From Lachnospiraceae bacterium (lineage in GTDB: Bacteria > Bacillota > Clostridia > Lachnospirales > Lachnospiraceae), in contig SVEK01000016.1 in the NCBI GenBank assembly GCA_015057405.1, positions 1 through 62,968 on the forward strand: a DNA stretch of 62,968 nt, written 5' to 3'. The notes beneath the pieces are model-generated. The model was not told the DNA's origin. It saw only the letters and a list, made by a program, of their open reading frames with translations, and ran no database searches. The position numbers and the translations under genes were made by a program. Shown here in pieces: positions 8,226 through 18,210 of the stretch; position 1 is the first letter of the stretch, and each line of letters opens with the position of its first letter.

Positions 8226-8900
8226 ATGGAGAATGCGAGAATTCTCGTTATAGACGATGAGCAGAGAATGAGAAAGCTGGTAAAAGATTTTCTCGTCAGA
8301 GAAGATTACGTGGTTCTTGAAGCTGAGGATGGCGAAAAAGCTGTTGATATATTTTTTTCTAATAAAGATATATCGCTCATTATATTGGATGTTATGATGC
8401 CGAAGATGGATGGCTGGGAAGTGTGTCGGGAAATTAGGCAATTTTCTGATGTTCCTATTATTATGCTCACGGCAAAATCAAGTGAACGGGATGAGCTTCT
8501 TGGATTCGAACTTGGTGTTGATGAATATATTTCAAAACCGTTTAGCCCTAAGGTACTTGTCGCCAGAGTGCAGGCAATTTTAAGAAGAAGTAATGTTGTT
8601 GGTAGTGAAAGTATCAGTGTTGGCGGTATTGTTCTTAATAAAGCTGCTCATGAAGTAACGGTAGACGGAAAGGCGTTGGAGTTAAGTTACAAAGAATTTG
8701 AATTACTTACTTATTTTATTGAAAATAAAGGTCTTGCATTGTCTCGTGAAAAAATTCTGAACAATGTATGGAATTATGATTATTATGGTGATGCGCGTAC
8801 AATTGATACACATGTAAAAAAACTTCGCAATAAAATGGGTAAAAAAGGTGAGTGTATCAAGACGATATGGGGAATGGGATATAAATTCGAGGTGGAATGA
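8226..8900 (+). CDS. OmpR/PhoB-type response regulator
   Basis: The 224-residue product has a receiver domain with the acidic pair DDE (10-12), phospho-acceptor Asp55 (IILDVMMPKMDG) and conserved Lys in YISKPF, then a winged helix (YKEFELLTYFIENKGLALSRE, DTHVKKLRNKMG). The ATG at 8226 is preferred over a GTG three bases earlier because AGGGAGG lies eight bases before it. Its stop overlaps the start of the kinase gene, so the two are translationally coupled. Target genes are not evident; the lipoprotein gene after the kinase has its own promoter. Confidence 0.95.
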   Translation: MENARILVIDDEQRMRKLVKDFLVREDYVVLEAEDGEKAVDIFFSNKDISLIILDVMMPKMDGWEVCREIRQFSDVPIIMLTAKSSERDELLGFELGVDEYISKPFSPKVLVARVQAILRRSNVVGSESISVGGIVLNKAAHEVTVDGKALELSYKEFELLTYFIENKGLALSREKILNNVWNYDYYGDARTIDTHVKKLRNKMGKKGECIKTIWGMGYKFEVE

Positions 8901-10426
8901 TGAAAAATTCTATTCGTACCAGACTGATTATAGTTTTAATGGCATTTATTGTCATTTTAGTGATGTTAACGATTGTTATGAATTTGACATTGTTTGACAA
9001 ATACTATGCAAAAGAGAAAAAAACAAGTCTTATTAATATGTTTGGGGAAGTTAATAAAATCTGCAAAAGTTTTGAAGAAAGTGGAGTATCTTCACCTGAT
9101 GAATTATACTTTTCTTTGGACAAGTTGGAAGCAAATAATGGTGTTACATTGTATTTGTTTTCGTTAAAAACAGACGGAATATGGAATTACTATGATTTTG
9201 CATATCCGGATGTTGATGCAGGAAGTATTGCTTTTAAAATGATAAAAACCCAATTGGATGATTATGTGAATTCATATTTCGGATGGGGGGAATTGCCGTC
9301 GAATTATGTTAAGCTTGAGTCCAATCGTATGTATAACATGTACAAGGTATATGATGACAGAATTGGTTCCAATTATATGGAACTGTTCGGTAAAATTGAT
9401 GATTCTATGTATGTTTATTTAAGAGCCAATTACCAAAATATGAAAGAAAGCGTGGAGATATCTAATAAATTTATATCATATATTGGTATTGTTTTTCTTG
9501 TGATTGGTGCAATCATTATGTTCTTTTTTGGTCGTTCATTTACTAAACCTATTTTGAAATTGGCAGAAATTGCAGATAGAATGACAAGACTTGATTTTGA
9601 TGCGAAGTATGATGTGACATCGGATGATGAGATAGGTAAATTAGGCAATAGCATGAATATGCTTTCTGAAAAGCTGGAAAGTACGGTTTCTGAATTAAAA
9701 AGTGCTAATAACGAGCTTCAAAATGATATAGAGCATAAGATGCAGATTGATGAAATGAGACAGGAATTTCTATCTAATGTATCTCACGAATTGAAGACTC
9801 CTATAGCATTAATACAAGGATATGCGGAAGGTTTGCAGGATGACATAATTGATAATCCGGAAGACAGAAGGTTTTACTGTGATGTTATTTTGGATGAAGC
9901 AGGTAAAATGAACCGCATGGTTAAGAGGTTGCTTGATCTTAATCAACTTGAGTTCGGTACTGAAAAAACAAGCATGGAAAGATTTGATATTGTAGAAGTT
10001 ATCAAGTCAGTTGTAGCTTCTGCCGATATACTTCTTAAGCAAAAAAATGTAACATTGCAAATGTATGAACCTGCGCCTGTATTTGTGTGGGCTGAAGAGT
10101 ATCTGGTTGAGGAAGTCTTAACCAACTATTTAAGCAATGCCCTCAACCACTTGAAAGAACCTAATGTAATTAGGATATATACCAAAAAACAAGGTGACCT
10201 TGTGAGAATTGGTATATTCAATACAGGCGACAATATTCCGGAAGCGGAATTAGATAAAATATGGGAAAAGTTTTATAAGGTTGATAAAGCAAGAACCAGG
10301 GAATATGGCGGGAATGGAATCGGCCTTTCAATTGTGAAAGCTATTATGAAATCTTTTAATAGAGAATATGGCGTAAAGAATTGCGAGGATGGAGTTGAAT
10401 TCTGGTTTGAACTGGACTTGCATTGA
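8897..10426 (+). CDS. Sensor histidine kinase
   Basis: The 509-residue kinase has an N-terminal membrane helix (about 9-30), an extracytoplasmic sensor of about 160 residues, a second helix (FISYIGIVFLVIGAIIMFFF), a HAMP segment (FTKPILKLAEIADRM), a coiled coil, the dimerisation box NVSHELKTPIALIQG with phospho-acceptor His297, and an ATPase domain with N box (EVLTNYLSNALNH) and G box (YGGNGIGLSIVKAI). It pairs with the regulator directly upstream (ATGA overlap). The sensed signal is unknown. Confidence 0.95.
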   Translation: MMKNSIRTRLIIVLMAFIVILVMLTIVMNLTLFDKYYAKEKKTSLINMFGEVNKICKSFEESGVSSPDELYFSLDKLEANNGVTLYLFSLKTDGIWNYYDFAYPDVDAGSIAFKMIKTQLDDYVNSYFGWGELPSNYVKLESNRMYNMYKVYDDRIGSNYMELFGKIDDSMYVYLRANYQNMKESVEISNKFISYIGIVFLVIGAIIMFFFGRSFTKPILKLAEIADRMTRLDFDAKYDVTSDDEIGKLGNSMNMLSEKLESTVSELKSANNELQNDIEHKMQIDEMRQEFLSNVSHELKTPIALIQGYAEGLQDDIIDNPEDRRFYCDVILDEAGKMNRMVKRLLDLNQLEFGTEKTSMERFDIVEVIKSVVASADILLKQKNVTLQMYEPAPVFVWAEEYLVEEVLTNYLSNALNHLKEPNVIRIYTKKQGDLVRIGIFNTGDNIPEAELDKIWEKFYKVDKARTREYGGNGIGLSIVKAIMKSFNREYGVKNCEDGVEFWFELDLH

Positions 10427-10465
10427 TATCATTACATTTCTTTGAGTTTATGCATTAAATAAAAG

Positions 10466-10494
10466 TTGATAATTGTTATTGAATGTGTTAAAAT
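10466..10494 (+). promoter_or_regulatory. Promoter of the lipoprotein/cheV genes
   Basis: TTGATA and TAAAAT are separated by 17 bases, starting about 34 bases upstream of the lipoprotein start codon. Confidence 0.65.
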
Positions 10495-10527
10495 TTTCTA
10501 AAGAACTTCGATACTGGAGGGGAAAAA

Positions 10528-11322
10528 TTGAAAAAGCAATTTATGAATAATAATTCCCTTATTAGAATAGTTTTAGTCTGTGTGATGTCGTTATTTGTGA
10601 GCACTATGTGCGGATGTGGCGTGCCGACGTTAACTGATGAAGAGAATTACGAGATATCAAGGTATATTGCTGACAAATTGTTGCAATATGACAGAACGTA
10701 TGGCGAGGGAGAAGAATTAGTGTACATTGATCCTAACACAATGACTCCGTCTCCGGAAACTACAGCTGCACCTATTGCTACCGTTGCACCTGTAGCTACT
10801 GATGTCCCTTCAACGCCGGTTGGAGATGATGGTTCTGAGGGTACAACACCTCCGTCGGGGGGTACTGCAGATGGTGAAGAAGGCGGATCGGAACAGGGTG
10901 ATAGCTCGTCAGTTGATTCGAATGAGGCAGACCAGACAATTGTTGCGGATTGGTCAGAGTTTTTTACAACAGATGAATGGGTGATTACATATTCTTCTTA
11001 TGACACATGTCAGTCATATCCAAAACAGTCTGATGTATATCTGGTTGAAGCATCTAAAGGGAATAAGTTGTTGGTGATCTCATTTGATGTGTTCAATAAG
11101 GCGAAAAAGAAGATTCACATTGACCTTACCGAATCGGGATTGAATTATAGGCTTTATGTTAATGAACAAGAGTATGAACCTATGATTGCAATTTTGGATA
11201 ATGGCGGTTTGATGTATCTTAATATACGACTTAATCCAAATGAACATGATGAAGCAGTATTGATATTTGAAGTTCCGGAAGGGGCAGATTTATCAACAAT
11301 GAGATTGGATGTTAGCAAATGA
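10528..11322 (+). CDS. Putative lipoprotein with a Thr/Pro linker and C-terminal beta domain
   Basis: The 264-residue product uses a TTG start behind GGAGGGG. A basic N-terminus and hydrophobic stretch end in STMCGCG, which contains plausible lipidation cysteines. Residues 70-140 are a low-complexity Thr/Pro/Ala then Gly/Ser/Glu linker. The remainder (WVITYSSYDTC to the end) looks like an Ig-like or DUF4352-type beta domain, with KLLVISFDVFNKAKKK as its core. It is inferred to be an extracytoplasmic surface lipoprotein of unknown function; it follows the two-component genes and precedes cheV. Confidence 0.75.
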   Translation: MKKQFMNNNSLIRIVLVCVMSLFVSTMCGCGVPTLTDEENYEISRYIADKLLQYDRTYGEGEELVYIDPNTMTPSPETTAAPIATVAPVATDVPSTPVGDDGSEGTTPPSGGTADGEEGGSEQGDSSSVDSNEADQTIVADWSEFFTTDEWVITYSSYDTCQSYPKQSDVYLVEASKGNKLLVISFDVFNKAKKKIHIDLTESGLNYRLYVNEQEYEPMIAILDNGGLMYLNIRLNPNEHDEAVLIFEVPEGADLSTMRLDVSK

Positions 11323-11352
11323 TTTTTATATAATGGAAAGGTGGAATTGAGT

Positions 11353-12252
11353 ATGGATACTAATATTTTGTTGGAAAGCGGAACCAATGAATTAGAATTA
11401 CTTGAGTTTACCGTTAACGGTAATCATTATGGAATTAATGTTGCAAAGATTAGTGAACTTATTCCATATAAAAAGCCAACGGTGGTTCCTAACAGTCATC
11501 CTTATGTTGAAGGAATCTTTATGCCAAGGGATTTTATTATTAGTGTTGTTGATTTATCAAAGTGTCTTGGTTTCCCGGAGCCTGCAGATACTACAGGCGA
11601 TATGTATATCGTTACTAATTTTAATCAGTTACATACGGCATTTCACGTTGAAAAAGTATTGGGAATTCACAGGGTGTTCTGGTCAGATATATCAAAACCG
11701 GACGGAACTGTTAGTTCAGAGAATAATGCGTGTGCAACAGGAATCGTAAGACTACACGATGAATTGATTATTATTCTTGATTTTGAGAGAATTGTATCAG
11801 AGATCAATCCTGAGACGGGTGTAAAAATATCGGATATAGAAAAGCTTGGAAACAGAGAAAGAAGGGATTTCCCAATATTGATTGCGGAAGACTCTCCAAT
11901 GCTTAGTAAAATGATTTGCGATTGTCTTTTTAAAGCAGGATACACATCAGTGATTCCTACAGGTAATGGATTAGAGGCTTGGGAATTGCTTAAAAAATAT
12001 GAGGCTGAAGGCACCCTTGACAAAAAGGTTTCTTGTGTCATAACAGATATTGAGATGCCTCAGATGGATGGCCATCGCTTGACAAAACTTATTAAGACAG
12101 ACAAAAAGTTTTCGCATTTGCCGGTGGTGATTTTCTCTTCTTTGGTAAATGAAGAGATGAGAAGAAAAGGTGAAGCGATAGGTGCTGATGCTCAGTTATC
12201 TAAGCCTGAGATAGGTATGTTAGTTGAGCAGATTGACAGTTTAGTTAATTAA
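11353..12252 (+). CDS. cheV: Chemotaxis coupling protein CheV (CheW-receiver fusion)
   Basis: The protein is 299 residues from the ATG at 11353 (AAAGGTGG eight bases upstream). Residues 10-155 are a CheW domain (LEFTVNGNHYGINVAKISELI, PYVEGIFMPRDFIISVVDLSK). Residues about 170-295 are a receiver with acidic pair EDS, phospho-acceptor Asp in CVITDIEMPQMDGHR, and Lys in AQLSKPE. CheV links chemoreceptors to CheA and adapts signalling when phosphorylated. Its presence suggests a motile organism; no other chemotaxis gene is in the window. Confidence 0.95.
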   Translation: MDTNILLESGTNELELLEFTVNGNHYGINVAKISELIPYKKPTVVPNSHPYVEGIFMPRDFIISVVDLSKCLGFPEPADTTGDMYIVTNFNQLHTAFHVEKVLGIHRVFWSDISKPDGTVSSENNACATGIVRLHDELIIILDFERIVSEINPETGVKISDIEKLGNRERRDFPILIAEDSPMLSKMICDCLFKAGYTSVIPTGNGLEAWELLKKYEAEGTLDKKVSCVITDIEMPQMDGHRLTKLIKTDKKFSHLPVVIFSSLVNEEMRRKGEAIGADAQLSKPEIGMLVEQIDSLVN

Positions 12253-12301
12253 AGCTAATTAAACAGAAGTACTATATTATAAACCCAAATGGAGGTTGGC
12301 A

Positions 12302-14746
12302 ATGGGTTATTGCTCGTTATGTGGTAAGCAGATAAAATACAATAGTGGTTTATGCGAGGAGTGCAAAGATAAAAGTTCTATGAAAGAGGATTATATGGAT
12401 GCACTCCTAAGAAGCATGGATACAGGTAGTGATGATAAAGTAATGGATACTATGGAAAAATCAGCGGAAACTGCTGATATATATGATGTTGCAGATGTTA
12501 TGGATGGCTCATCAGAAGATGTCGATATTGACGAATTAGATTTGAATAGTACTCTAAGTGCAACGGATGATGTTGAGCCGCCATCTCTTGAAGAGATGAT
12601 GAGCGCAGGTGGTACTGATGAACTTGATGCATTATTGGCAGCTGATGAAATTGCGGAAACTGAGCTTATATCGGATGGACTTGAGTCTGTTCCGGAAGAA
12701 CTTATATCAGATGATCTTGCAACTGAAGAACTTATCTCAGATGAATTAGTTCCGGAAGGTCTTATATCAGATGCCCTTGCACCTGACGAACTTATCTCGG
12801 ATGAAATAACCCCGGAAGCGCTTATATCAGATGACCTTGCACCTGACGAACTTATCCCAGATGAGTTAGCTCCGGAAGGTCTTATATCAGATGCCCTTGC
12901 GTCTGAAGAATTTATCTCAGATGAATTAGCTCCGGAAGGTCTTATATCAGATGACCTTGCATCTGACGAACTTATCTCGGATGAAATAACCCAGGAAGCG
13001 CTTATATCAGATGACCTTGCATCTGACGAACTCATTTCAGATGAAATGGCTCCGGAAGCGCTTATATCAGATGATCTTGCACCTGAAGAACTTATCTCGG
13101 ATGAAATGGCTCCGGAAGGTCTTATATCAGATGAACTTGTATCTGACGAACTCATCTCGGATGAAATGGCTCCGGAAGCGCTTATATCAGATGACCTTGC
13201 ATCTGACGAACTCATCTCAGATGAAATAGCCCCGGAAGCGCTTATATCAGATGAATTTGCATCTGACGAACTCATTTCGGATGAAATGGCTCCGGAAGCG
13301 CTTATATCAGATGACCTTGCCTCTGAAGAACTTATCTCAGATGAATTAGTTCCGGAAGGTGTTTCGGAAACAATGGTGTCTGGCGAGGAAGGAACTGAAA
13401 TTCTTGCTACGGAGGGTGTCCCATCAGAAAAATCAGGGTCAGCTGACGGTGAGGAAGAGTTTAATATTGATACTTTTAACCTGGATGAATTAGACCTGAT
13501 GAGTCTTCTTACAGGTGATGATACTGACTTTGAAACAATATGGGAAGATAGTCCGGTAGAATCAGAGTCGGGAACGGAAGATGCAGTCGGACAGAATGTG
13601 GCTGTTGAAGGTGACAATAATGACTTGAGTGGTGGAGAACAACACCATGAAAGTGATTTTGGTGATTTGGGATATGGGCTGGATGGAAGAGAAAACGTTT
13701 CGTTAGAAACATCGCAAACGGACGAGGTTGATGCGTTGCTCGGAGATTTGAGTGCTGATTTACAGATGGAAGAGGGCTCTGCAGAATCTTATGGCGACGG
13801 TCATAGTATGTCTGATGTTTTTCAGGATGCGTTGTCTGCGTTATCTTCGGAACAGGATGAAGAGGAATCCGGTGATGATGTGAATGCATTACTTGATAAT
13901 GTAAGGTCTAATTCTAAGAAAAAAGAACGAAAGTCTATTAAGAGCGTTTTTGGCAGGTTGTTTGGAAATATTGTTGATGACAAAGAGATAGAGAAGGCAA
14001 AAGCCATCAGAGAACAGGCTGCTGAAGATGAGAAAAATAAAACAGAACTCGAAGCCAAGAAAAAAGAAGAGGCTGAGGAAAAGAAGAAAGCTAAAGAAGA
14101 AGAAAAAGAGAAAAAAGCTAAATTAAAAGAAGAAAAGAAGAGACAAAAAGAAGAAAAGAAAGAAGCTAAAAAAGAAGCAAAAGAACTGAGAGAACTTGAA
14201 GAAGAAGCTGAGATTGAAGGTCGTATCAATAAAGTAGGCGCTGCGATTGTATTCGTAGTACTTGGACTTATGGGTGCATCCATTTTCTTCGGAACAAGGA
14301 TGTTTTCCTATAACAGTGGAATAAAAAATGCTCAGGAGTATTTTGACAGAGGACAATATGAAGAGTCTTATAAGGAGTTACTTGGAGTAGATTTAAAAGA
14401 AAAGGACCAGGAACTTTACCAAAAGATTGTTACGGTTATGCGTGTGTATAAGGAATTAGAGGCTTATGACGTGTATTATAAAGAGTCCAGATATCCGGAA
14501 GCACTTGATTCGTTATTTAAAGGAATCAGACAATATGAGAAGTATTTTCCTGATGCAGTTGAACTTGATGTAACTTCAGACCTTGATTATGTAAAAAGCC
14601 AGATAGTTACTGAACTTGAAGCGGAGTTTGGTATTACAGAGGAAATGGCAAAAGAGATTAACAAGATTACGGATAATGCTGAATATAGCCGAAGAGTGTA
14701 TGATCTTGCACAGTATGTGGTTTCCCACGAGAAATACGGATATTAA
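12302..14746 (+). CDS. Zinc-ribbon membrane protein with long acidic repeat array
   Basis: The 814-residue product starts at the ATG at 12302 behind GGAGG; a TTG six bases earlier is less likely. An N-terminal zinc ribbon (Cys4, 7, 18, 21) is followed by an acidic region and eleven 20-residue repeats (residues 134-353). A further acidic stretch leads to a Lys/Glu coiled coil (about 565-640), one membrane helix (about 647-668) and a C-terminal helical domain of 145 residues outside, resembling TPR-like repeats (EYFDRGQYEESYKELLG). Orientation and function are inferred only. The gene lies between cheV and hisH with short gaps. Confidence 0.8.
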   Translation: MGYCSLCGKQIKYNSGLCEECKDKSSMKEDYMDALLRSMDTGSDDKVMDTMEKSAETADIYDVADVMDGSSEDVDIDELDLNSTLSATDDVEPPSLEEMMSAGGTDELDALLAADEIAETELISDGLESVPEELISDDLATEELISDELVPEGLISDALAPDELISDEITPEALISDDLAPDELIPDELAPEGLISDALASEEFISDELAPEGLISDDLASDELISDEITQEALISDDLASDELISDEMAPEALISDDLAPEELISDEMAPEGLISDELVSDELISDEMAPEALISDDLASDELISDEIAPEALISDEFASDELISDEMAPEALISDDLASEELISDELVPEGVSETMVSGEEGTEILATEGVPSEKSGSADGEEEFNIDTFNLDELDLMSLLTGDDTDFETIWEDSPVESESGTEDAVGQNVAVEGDNNDLSGGEQHHESDFGDLGYGLDGRENVSLETSQTDEVDALLGDLSADLQMEEGSAESYGDGHSMSDVFQDALSALSSEQDEEESGDDVNALLDNVRSNSKKKERKSIKSVFGRLFGNIVDDKEIEKAKAIREQAAEDEKNKTELEAKKKEEAEEKKKAKEEEKEKKAKLKEEKKRQKEEKKEAKKEAKELRELEEEAEIEGRINKVGAAIVFVVLGLMGASIFFGTRMFSYNSGIKNAQEYFDRGQYEESYKELLGVDLKEKDQELYQKIVTVMRVYKELEAYDVYYKESRYPEALDSLFKGIRQYEKYFPDAVELDVTSDLDYVKSQIVTELEAEFGITEEMAKEINKITDNAEYSRRVYDLAQYVVSHEKYGY
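12701..13360 (+). repeat. Eleven in-frame 60-bp tandem repeats
   Basis: Each 60-base unit begins CTTATATCAGATG and encodes 20 residues made of two related halves (LISDDLASDE, LISDEMAPEA). Units start at 12701, 12761 and so on without any length change up to 13360. A degenerate unit precedes them. Differences are mostly single substitutions, so the array is recently amplified and probably variable in copy number between strains. Confidence 0.95.
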
Positions 14747-14761
14747 GCAGAGGAGTTTATT

Positions 14762-15367
14762 ATGATAGCTATTATTGATTATGATTCAGGAAATATCGGG
14801 AGTGTTTCCAAGGCGTTTGAGTATATTGGAGAAAAGCCGGTTGTTACAAGAGATGTAGAGACAATTCTTTCGGCTGATAAAGTTGTATTTCCGGGTGTTG
14901 GTTCTTTTGGAGACGCAATGGATAAACTTAACCGGTATGGTCTCGTAGAGGTTCTTCGTAAGGTGGCTGATTCAGGAACTCCGTTGCTTGGAATATGCTT
15001 GGGACTTCAGGTTTTGTTTGAAAAAAGTGAAGAGTCACCGGGGGTTGAAGGATTGGCTATTCTGCCCGGGAAAATTTGTGAAATACCGAAAGATGGAATT
15101 CACAAGATTCCCCATATGGGATGGAATTTGCTTGAGTTCCCGAGAGAATCTGCATTATTTAAAGGGATTCAGGATGATTCCTATGTATACTTTGTTCATT
15201 CTTATTATCTGCAGGCTGCAGATGAAAATATTGTTGCTGCAACTACAGAGTATATAACTCATATACACGCAGCGGTTGAAAAGGACAATGTTTTTGGATG
15301 TCAGTTTCACCCGGAAAAAAGTGGTGATGTCGGACTTCAGATTCTGAAGAATTTCGTGGAAATGTAG
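14762..15367 (+). CDS. hisH: Imidazole glycerol phosphate synthase, glutaminase subunit
   Basis: The 201-residue class I amidotransferase releases ammonia from glutamine for HisF in histidine synthesis. The oxyanion segment PGVGSFGDAM, nucleophile elbow GICLGLQ (Cys79) and CQFHPEKS (catalytic His and Glu) are all present. It starts 15 bases after the preceding gene and is followed by hisF. The other his genes are not in the window. Confidence 0.97.
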   Translation: MIAIIDYDSGNIGSVSKAFEYIGEKPVVTRDVETILSADKVVFPGVGSFGDAMDKLNRYGLVEVLRKVADSGTPLLGICLGLQVLFEKSEESPGVEGLAILPGKICEIPKDGIHKIPHMGWNLLEFPRESALFKGIQDDSYVYFVHSYYLQAADENIVAATTEYITHIHAAVEKDNVFGCQFHPEKSGDVGLQILKNFVEM

Positions 15368-15394
15368 AATTAATATAGAAAAGGAAAGTGCATT

Positions 15395-16156
15395 ATGTAT
15401 ACTAAGCGAGTAATCCCGTGCCTTGATGTTAATAATGGTCGAGTTGTTAAAGGTGTTAATTTTGTTAATTTAAGAGATGCCGGAGATCCGGTAAGTGTTG
15501 GTGCAGCTTATGGCGTTGCCGGAGCTGACGAACTTGTATTTCTTGATATAACAGCTTCCTCTGATGCAAGAGATATTAAGCTGGATATGGTTAGGCGCGT
15601 TGCTGAAACGGTTTTCATTCCGTTTACGGTTGGAGGCGGAATAAGAACTGTTGATGATTTTCAGTTGATTCTGCGTGAGGGTGCCGATAAAATTGCTGTT
15701 AATACAGCCGCTATTATGAATCCACAGCTTATTTCAGAGGCGGCATATAAATTCGGAAGTCAGTGTGTGGTAGTTGCAATTGATGCTAAAAGACGTGCTG
15801 ACGGAAGCGGTTGGAATATATATAAAAATGGTGGTCGTGTCGATATGGGAATTGATGCGATCGAATGGGCGATGAAAGCTTGTGAACTTGGAGCCGGAGA
15901 AATTCTTCTTACGAGTATGGATTGTGACGGCACAAAAGACGGATATGACAACGAGCTTACACGTATTGTTTCTGAAAATGTATCTGTTCCTGTTATCGCG
16001 TCAGGTGGTGCCGGTAAGCTGGAACATTTTTATGATGCAATAGAAGAAGGCAAAGCCGACGCGGTTCTTGCAGCCTCTTTGTTCCATTATAAAGAACTTG
16101 AGATAAGGGAAGTAAAAGAGTATCTTAGAGACCGTGGAGTTAGTGTGCGCCTGTAG
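15395..16156 (+). CDS. hisF: Imidazole glycerol phosphate synthase, cyclase subunit
   Basis: This 253-residue (beta/alpha)8 barrel is the usual length. The catalytic aspartates are present in [13 protein letters not shown] (Asp11) and [12 protein letters not shown]; phosphate-binding segments are FTVGGGIRT and ASGGAG. With HisH it converts PRFAR plus ammonia to imidazole glycerol phosphate and AICAR, the latter feeding purine synthesis. It is in an operon with hisH (27-base gap). Confidence 0.97.
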   Translation: MYTKRVIPCLDVNNGRVVKGVNFVNLRDAGDPVSVGAAYGVAGADELVFLDITASSDARDIKLDMVRRVAETVFIPFTVGGGIRTVDDFQLILREGADKIAVNTAAIMNPQLISEAAYKFGSQCVVVAIDAKRRADGSGWNIYKNGGRVDMGIDAIEWAMKACELGAGEILLTSMDCDGTKDGYDNELTRIVSENVSVPVIASGGAGKLEHFYDAIEEGKADAVLAASLFHYKELEIREVKEYLRDRGVSVRL

Positions 16157-16228
16157 TGAAATCAAACAGAGAATAATTAAACAAAAGATATTGTATTTCC
16201 GGAAGTGTGACGACAGGAGTGTATTTAT

Positions 16229-16903
16229 TTGGGAGCAATAACTAATGACTGGTTAGATGCCATAAGTGAAGAATTTAGTAAGTCTTATTATAGAGAATTG
16301 TATAATTTCGTTAAGGATGAGTATAGCAGGTATGTGATTTACCCTCCTTCAGATGATATATTCAATGCATTTCATTTTACACCGCTGTCTAATGTTAAAG
16401 TGGTGATTCTTGGACAAGATCCGTATCATGGTCCGGGACAAGCGCACGGATTGTGCTTTTCCGTAAAAAAGAATATTGACATTCCGCCATCTCTTGTTAA
16501 TATATATAAGGAACTTAACTCTGATTTGGGATGCTATATTCCCAATAATGGTTATCTTGAAAAATGGGCAAAACAGGGTGTGCTTATGCTTAATACCGTG
16601 TTGACGGTAAGAGCCGGTGTGGCAAACTCTCATCAGAATAAGGGATGGGAGTTGTTTACTGATGCGGCAATTAATGCTGTTAATTCCTTGGACAGACCTG
16701 TTGTGTACATGCTTTGGGGAAGACCGGCAAGAACAAAGGCTAAAATGCTGAATAATCCTCGGCATCTTATTTTAGAATCTGCTCATCCAAGTCCTTTGTC
16801 CGCATATAAAGGTTTTTTTGGGACTAAACAGTTTAGCAGAGCAAATGAGTTTTTGACAGCTAATGGAATAGAACCTATTGACTGGCAGATTGAAAATATA
16901 TAA
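16229..16903 (+). CDS. ung: Uracil-DNA glycosylase (family 1)
   Basis: The 224-residue enzyme removes uracil from DNA. The water-activating loop GQDPYHGPGQAHG contains Asp64, the uracil pocket FS is present, and the leucine loop reads HPSPLSAYKG. The start is TTG at 16229, about nine bases after AGGAG; no ATG fits the conserved N-terminus. Confidence 0.96.
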   Translation: MGAITNDWLDAISEEFSKSYYRELYNFVKDEYSRYVIYPPSDDIFNAFHFTPLSNVKVVILGQDPYHGPGQAHGLCFSVKKNIDIPPSLVNIYKELNSDLGCYIPNNGYLEKWAKQGVLMLNTVLTVRAGVANSHQNKGWELFTDAAINAVNSLDRPVVYMLWGRPARTKAKMLNNPRHLILESAHPSPLSAYKGFFGTKQFSRANEFLTANGIEPIDWQIENI

Positions 16904-16995
16904 TATGGTAAGGAATTTATGAAACTATAATGCAAAACAATTATGTATATTAGTTATATAATTTGTACAATGAAAAGTTTTAGGAGGATAATAAT

Positions 16996-18159
16996 ATGTA
17001 CGAAAATGAAATTGCAGCAGCTAAAGAGAAGTTCGGTGAACTTTTGAAGAAACAACTCGCGAGAGTTGAAGAGATGAAAAAACAGGGAGATTTTGTTGAT
17101 TACAAAGCTCTTGATAAGATTGTAATCGGAGTGTGCGGTGGAGATGGAATCGGACCTGCAATTACAGCTCAGGCACAGAGAGTTCTTGAGTATCTTCTTG
17201 CTGATGATATTAAAAATGGTAAGATAGAATTTCGTGTAATCGATGGTCTTACAATAGAAAGACGTGCTGCTGAGATGGCAGCCATACCTGAAGAAGTTTT
17301 GGCTGAGTTAAAAGCATGCGATGTTATTCTTAAAGGACCTACTACTACTCCGAGAAAGGGAGACGAGTGGCCTAACGTTGAATCAGCTAATGTTGCAATG
17401 CGAAAGGCGCTTGATTTGTTCGCCAATGTTCGTCCTGTAAGAATTCCTGAATTAGGAATTGACTGGACATTCTATCGTGAGAATACAGAAGGCGGATATG
17501 CGGCAGGAAAAGAAGGTGTCAATGTTACTGAAGATTTGGGAATAGACTTTACTATTGCAACATCAGAAGGTTGTGACAGAATTATTCGTGCAGCATTTGA
17601 ATTTGCAAAGGCAAACGGTAAGACAAGAGTTACAGCAGTAACAAAAGCAAATATTATCAAAACAACAGATGGTAAGTTCCTTGATACATTTTACAAAATC
17701 GCTAAAGATTATCCTGACATTCAGGCAGATGACTGGTATATTGATATCATGACTGCAAAACTTCTCGATGATATGAGACGTAAAGATTTTCAGGTTGTTG
17801 TACTTCCTAATTTATATGGAGATATTATTACAGACGAGGCTGCAGAGATTCAAGGCGGTGTAGGAACTGCAGGAAGTGCTAATATAGGTAAAAAATACGC
17901 AATGTTTGAGGCGATTCATGGTTCGGCTCCGAGAATGGTTAAAGAAGGAAGAGCAATGTATGCAGACCCATGTAGTGTAATAAGAGCCGGCGCAATGCTT
18001 CTTAATCACATCGGATATATTGAGGAGTCTGACAAGCTTTATAAAGCACTTGATATATGTACAATTACTGAGAAGAAGCTTGTTATGACAGGAAGAGATA
18101 ACGGAGCGACAGGAGAGCAGTTTGCTGATTATATTATGGAGACAATTGCCGGATTATAA
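16996..18159 (+). CDS. icd: Isocitrate/isopropylmalate-type dehydrogenase, probably NAD-isocitrate dehydrogenase
   Basis: The 387-residue beta-decarboxylating dehydrogenase has an N-terminal extension, GDGIGP near residue 51, the substrate segment ESANVAMRKALDLFANVRP (Ser/Asn and two Arg), YRENTEGGY, the catalytic Lys in TKANIIKTTDG, and the metal-binding aspartates in NLYGDIITDEAA. HGSAPRMVKEGRAMYADP precedes the cofactor loop. The Ser-Ala-Asn-Val form of the substrate loop favours isocitrate, and it is not beside leu genes. It would supply 2-oxoglutarate for glutamate. It has an AGGAGG site and a terminator behind it. Confidence 0.88.
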   Translation: MYENEIAAAKEKFGELLKKQLARVEEMKKQGDFVDYKALDKIVIGVCGGDGIGPAITAQAQRVLEYLLADDIKNGKIEFRVIDGLTIERRAAEMAAIPEEVLAELKACDVILKGPTTTPRKGDEWPNVESANVAMRKALDLFANVRPVRIPELGIDWTFYRENTEGGYAAGKEGVNVTEDLGIDFTIATSEGCDRIIRAAFEFAKANGKTRVTAVTKANIIKTTDGKFLDTFYKIAKDYPDIQADDWYIDIMTAKLLDDMRRKDFQVVVLPNLYGDIITDEAAEIQGGVGTAGSANIGKKYAMFEAIHGSAPRMVKEGRAMYADPCSVIRAGAMLLNHIGYIEESDKLYKALDICTITEKKLVMTGRDNGATGEQFADYIMETIAGL

Positions 18160-18210
18160 TATGCAGTTAACTGATAAATATTTGTTGTTAATTTAATAAA
18201 AAATAACTTG

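Noticed and set aside
12391..13617. Minus-strand 408-residue Ser-rich frame
   Set aside because: It is the mirror of the in-frame acidic 60-bp repeats; the plus-strand gene has the zinc ribbon, membrane helix and ribosome site.
12253..15400. Functional link between hisHF and the acidic-repeat protein
   Set aside because: They are only close neighbours; nothing in either sequence suggests a shared pathway.
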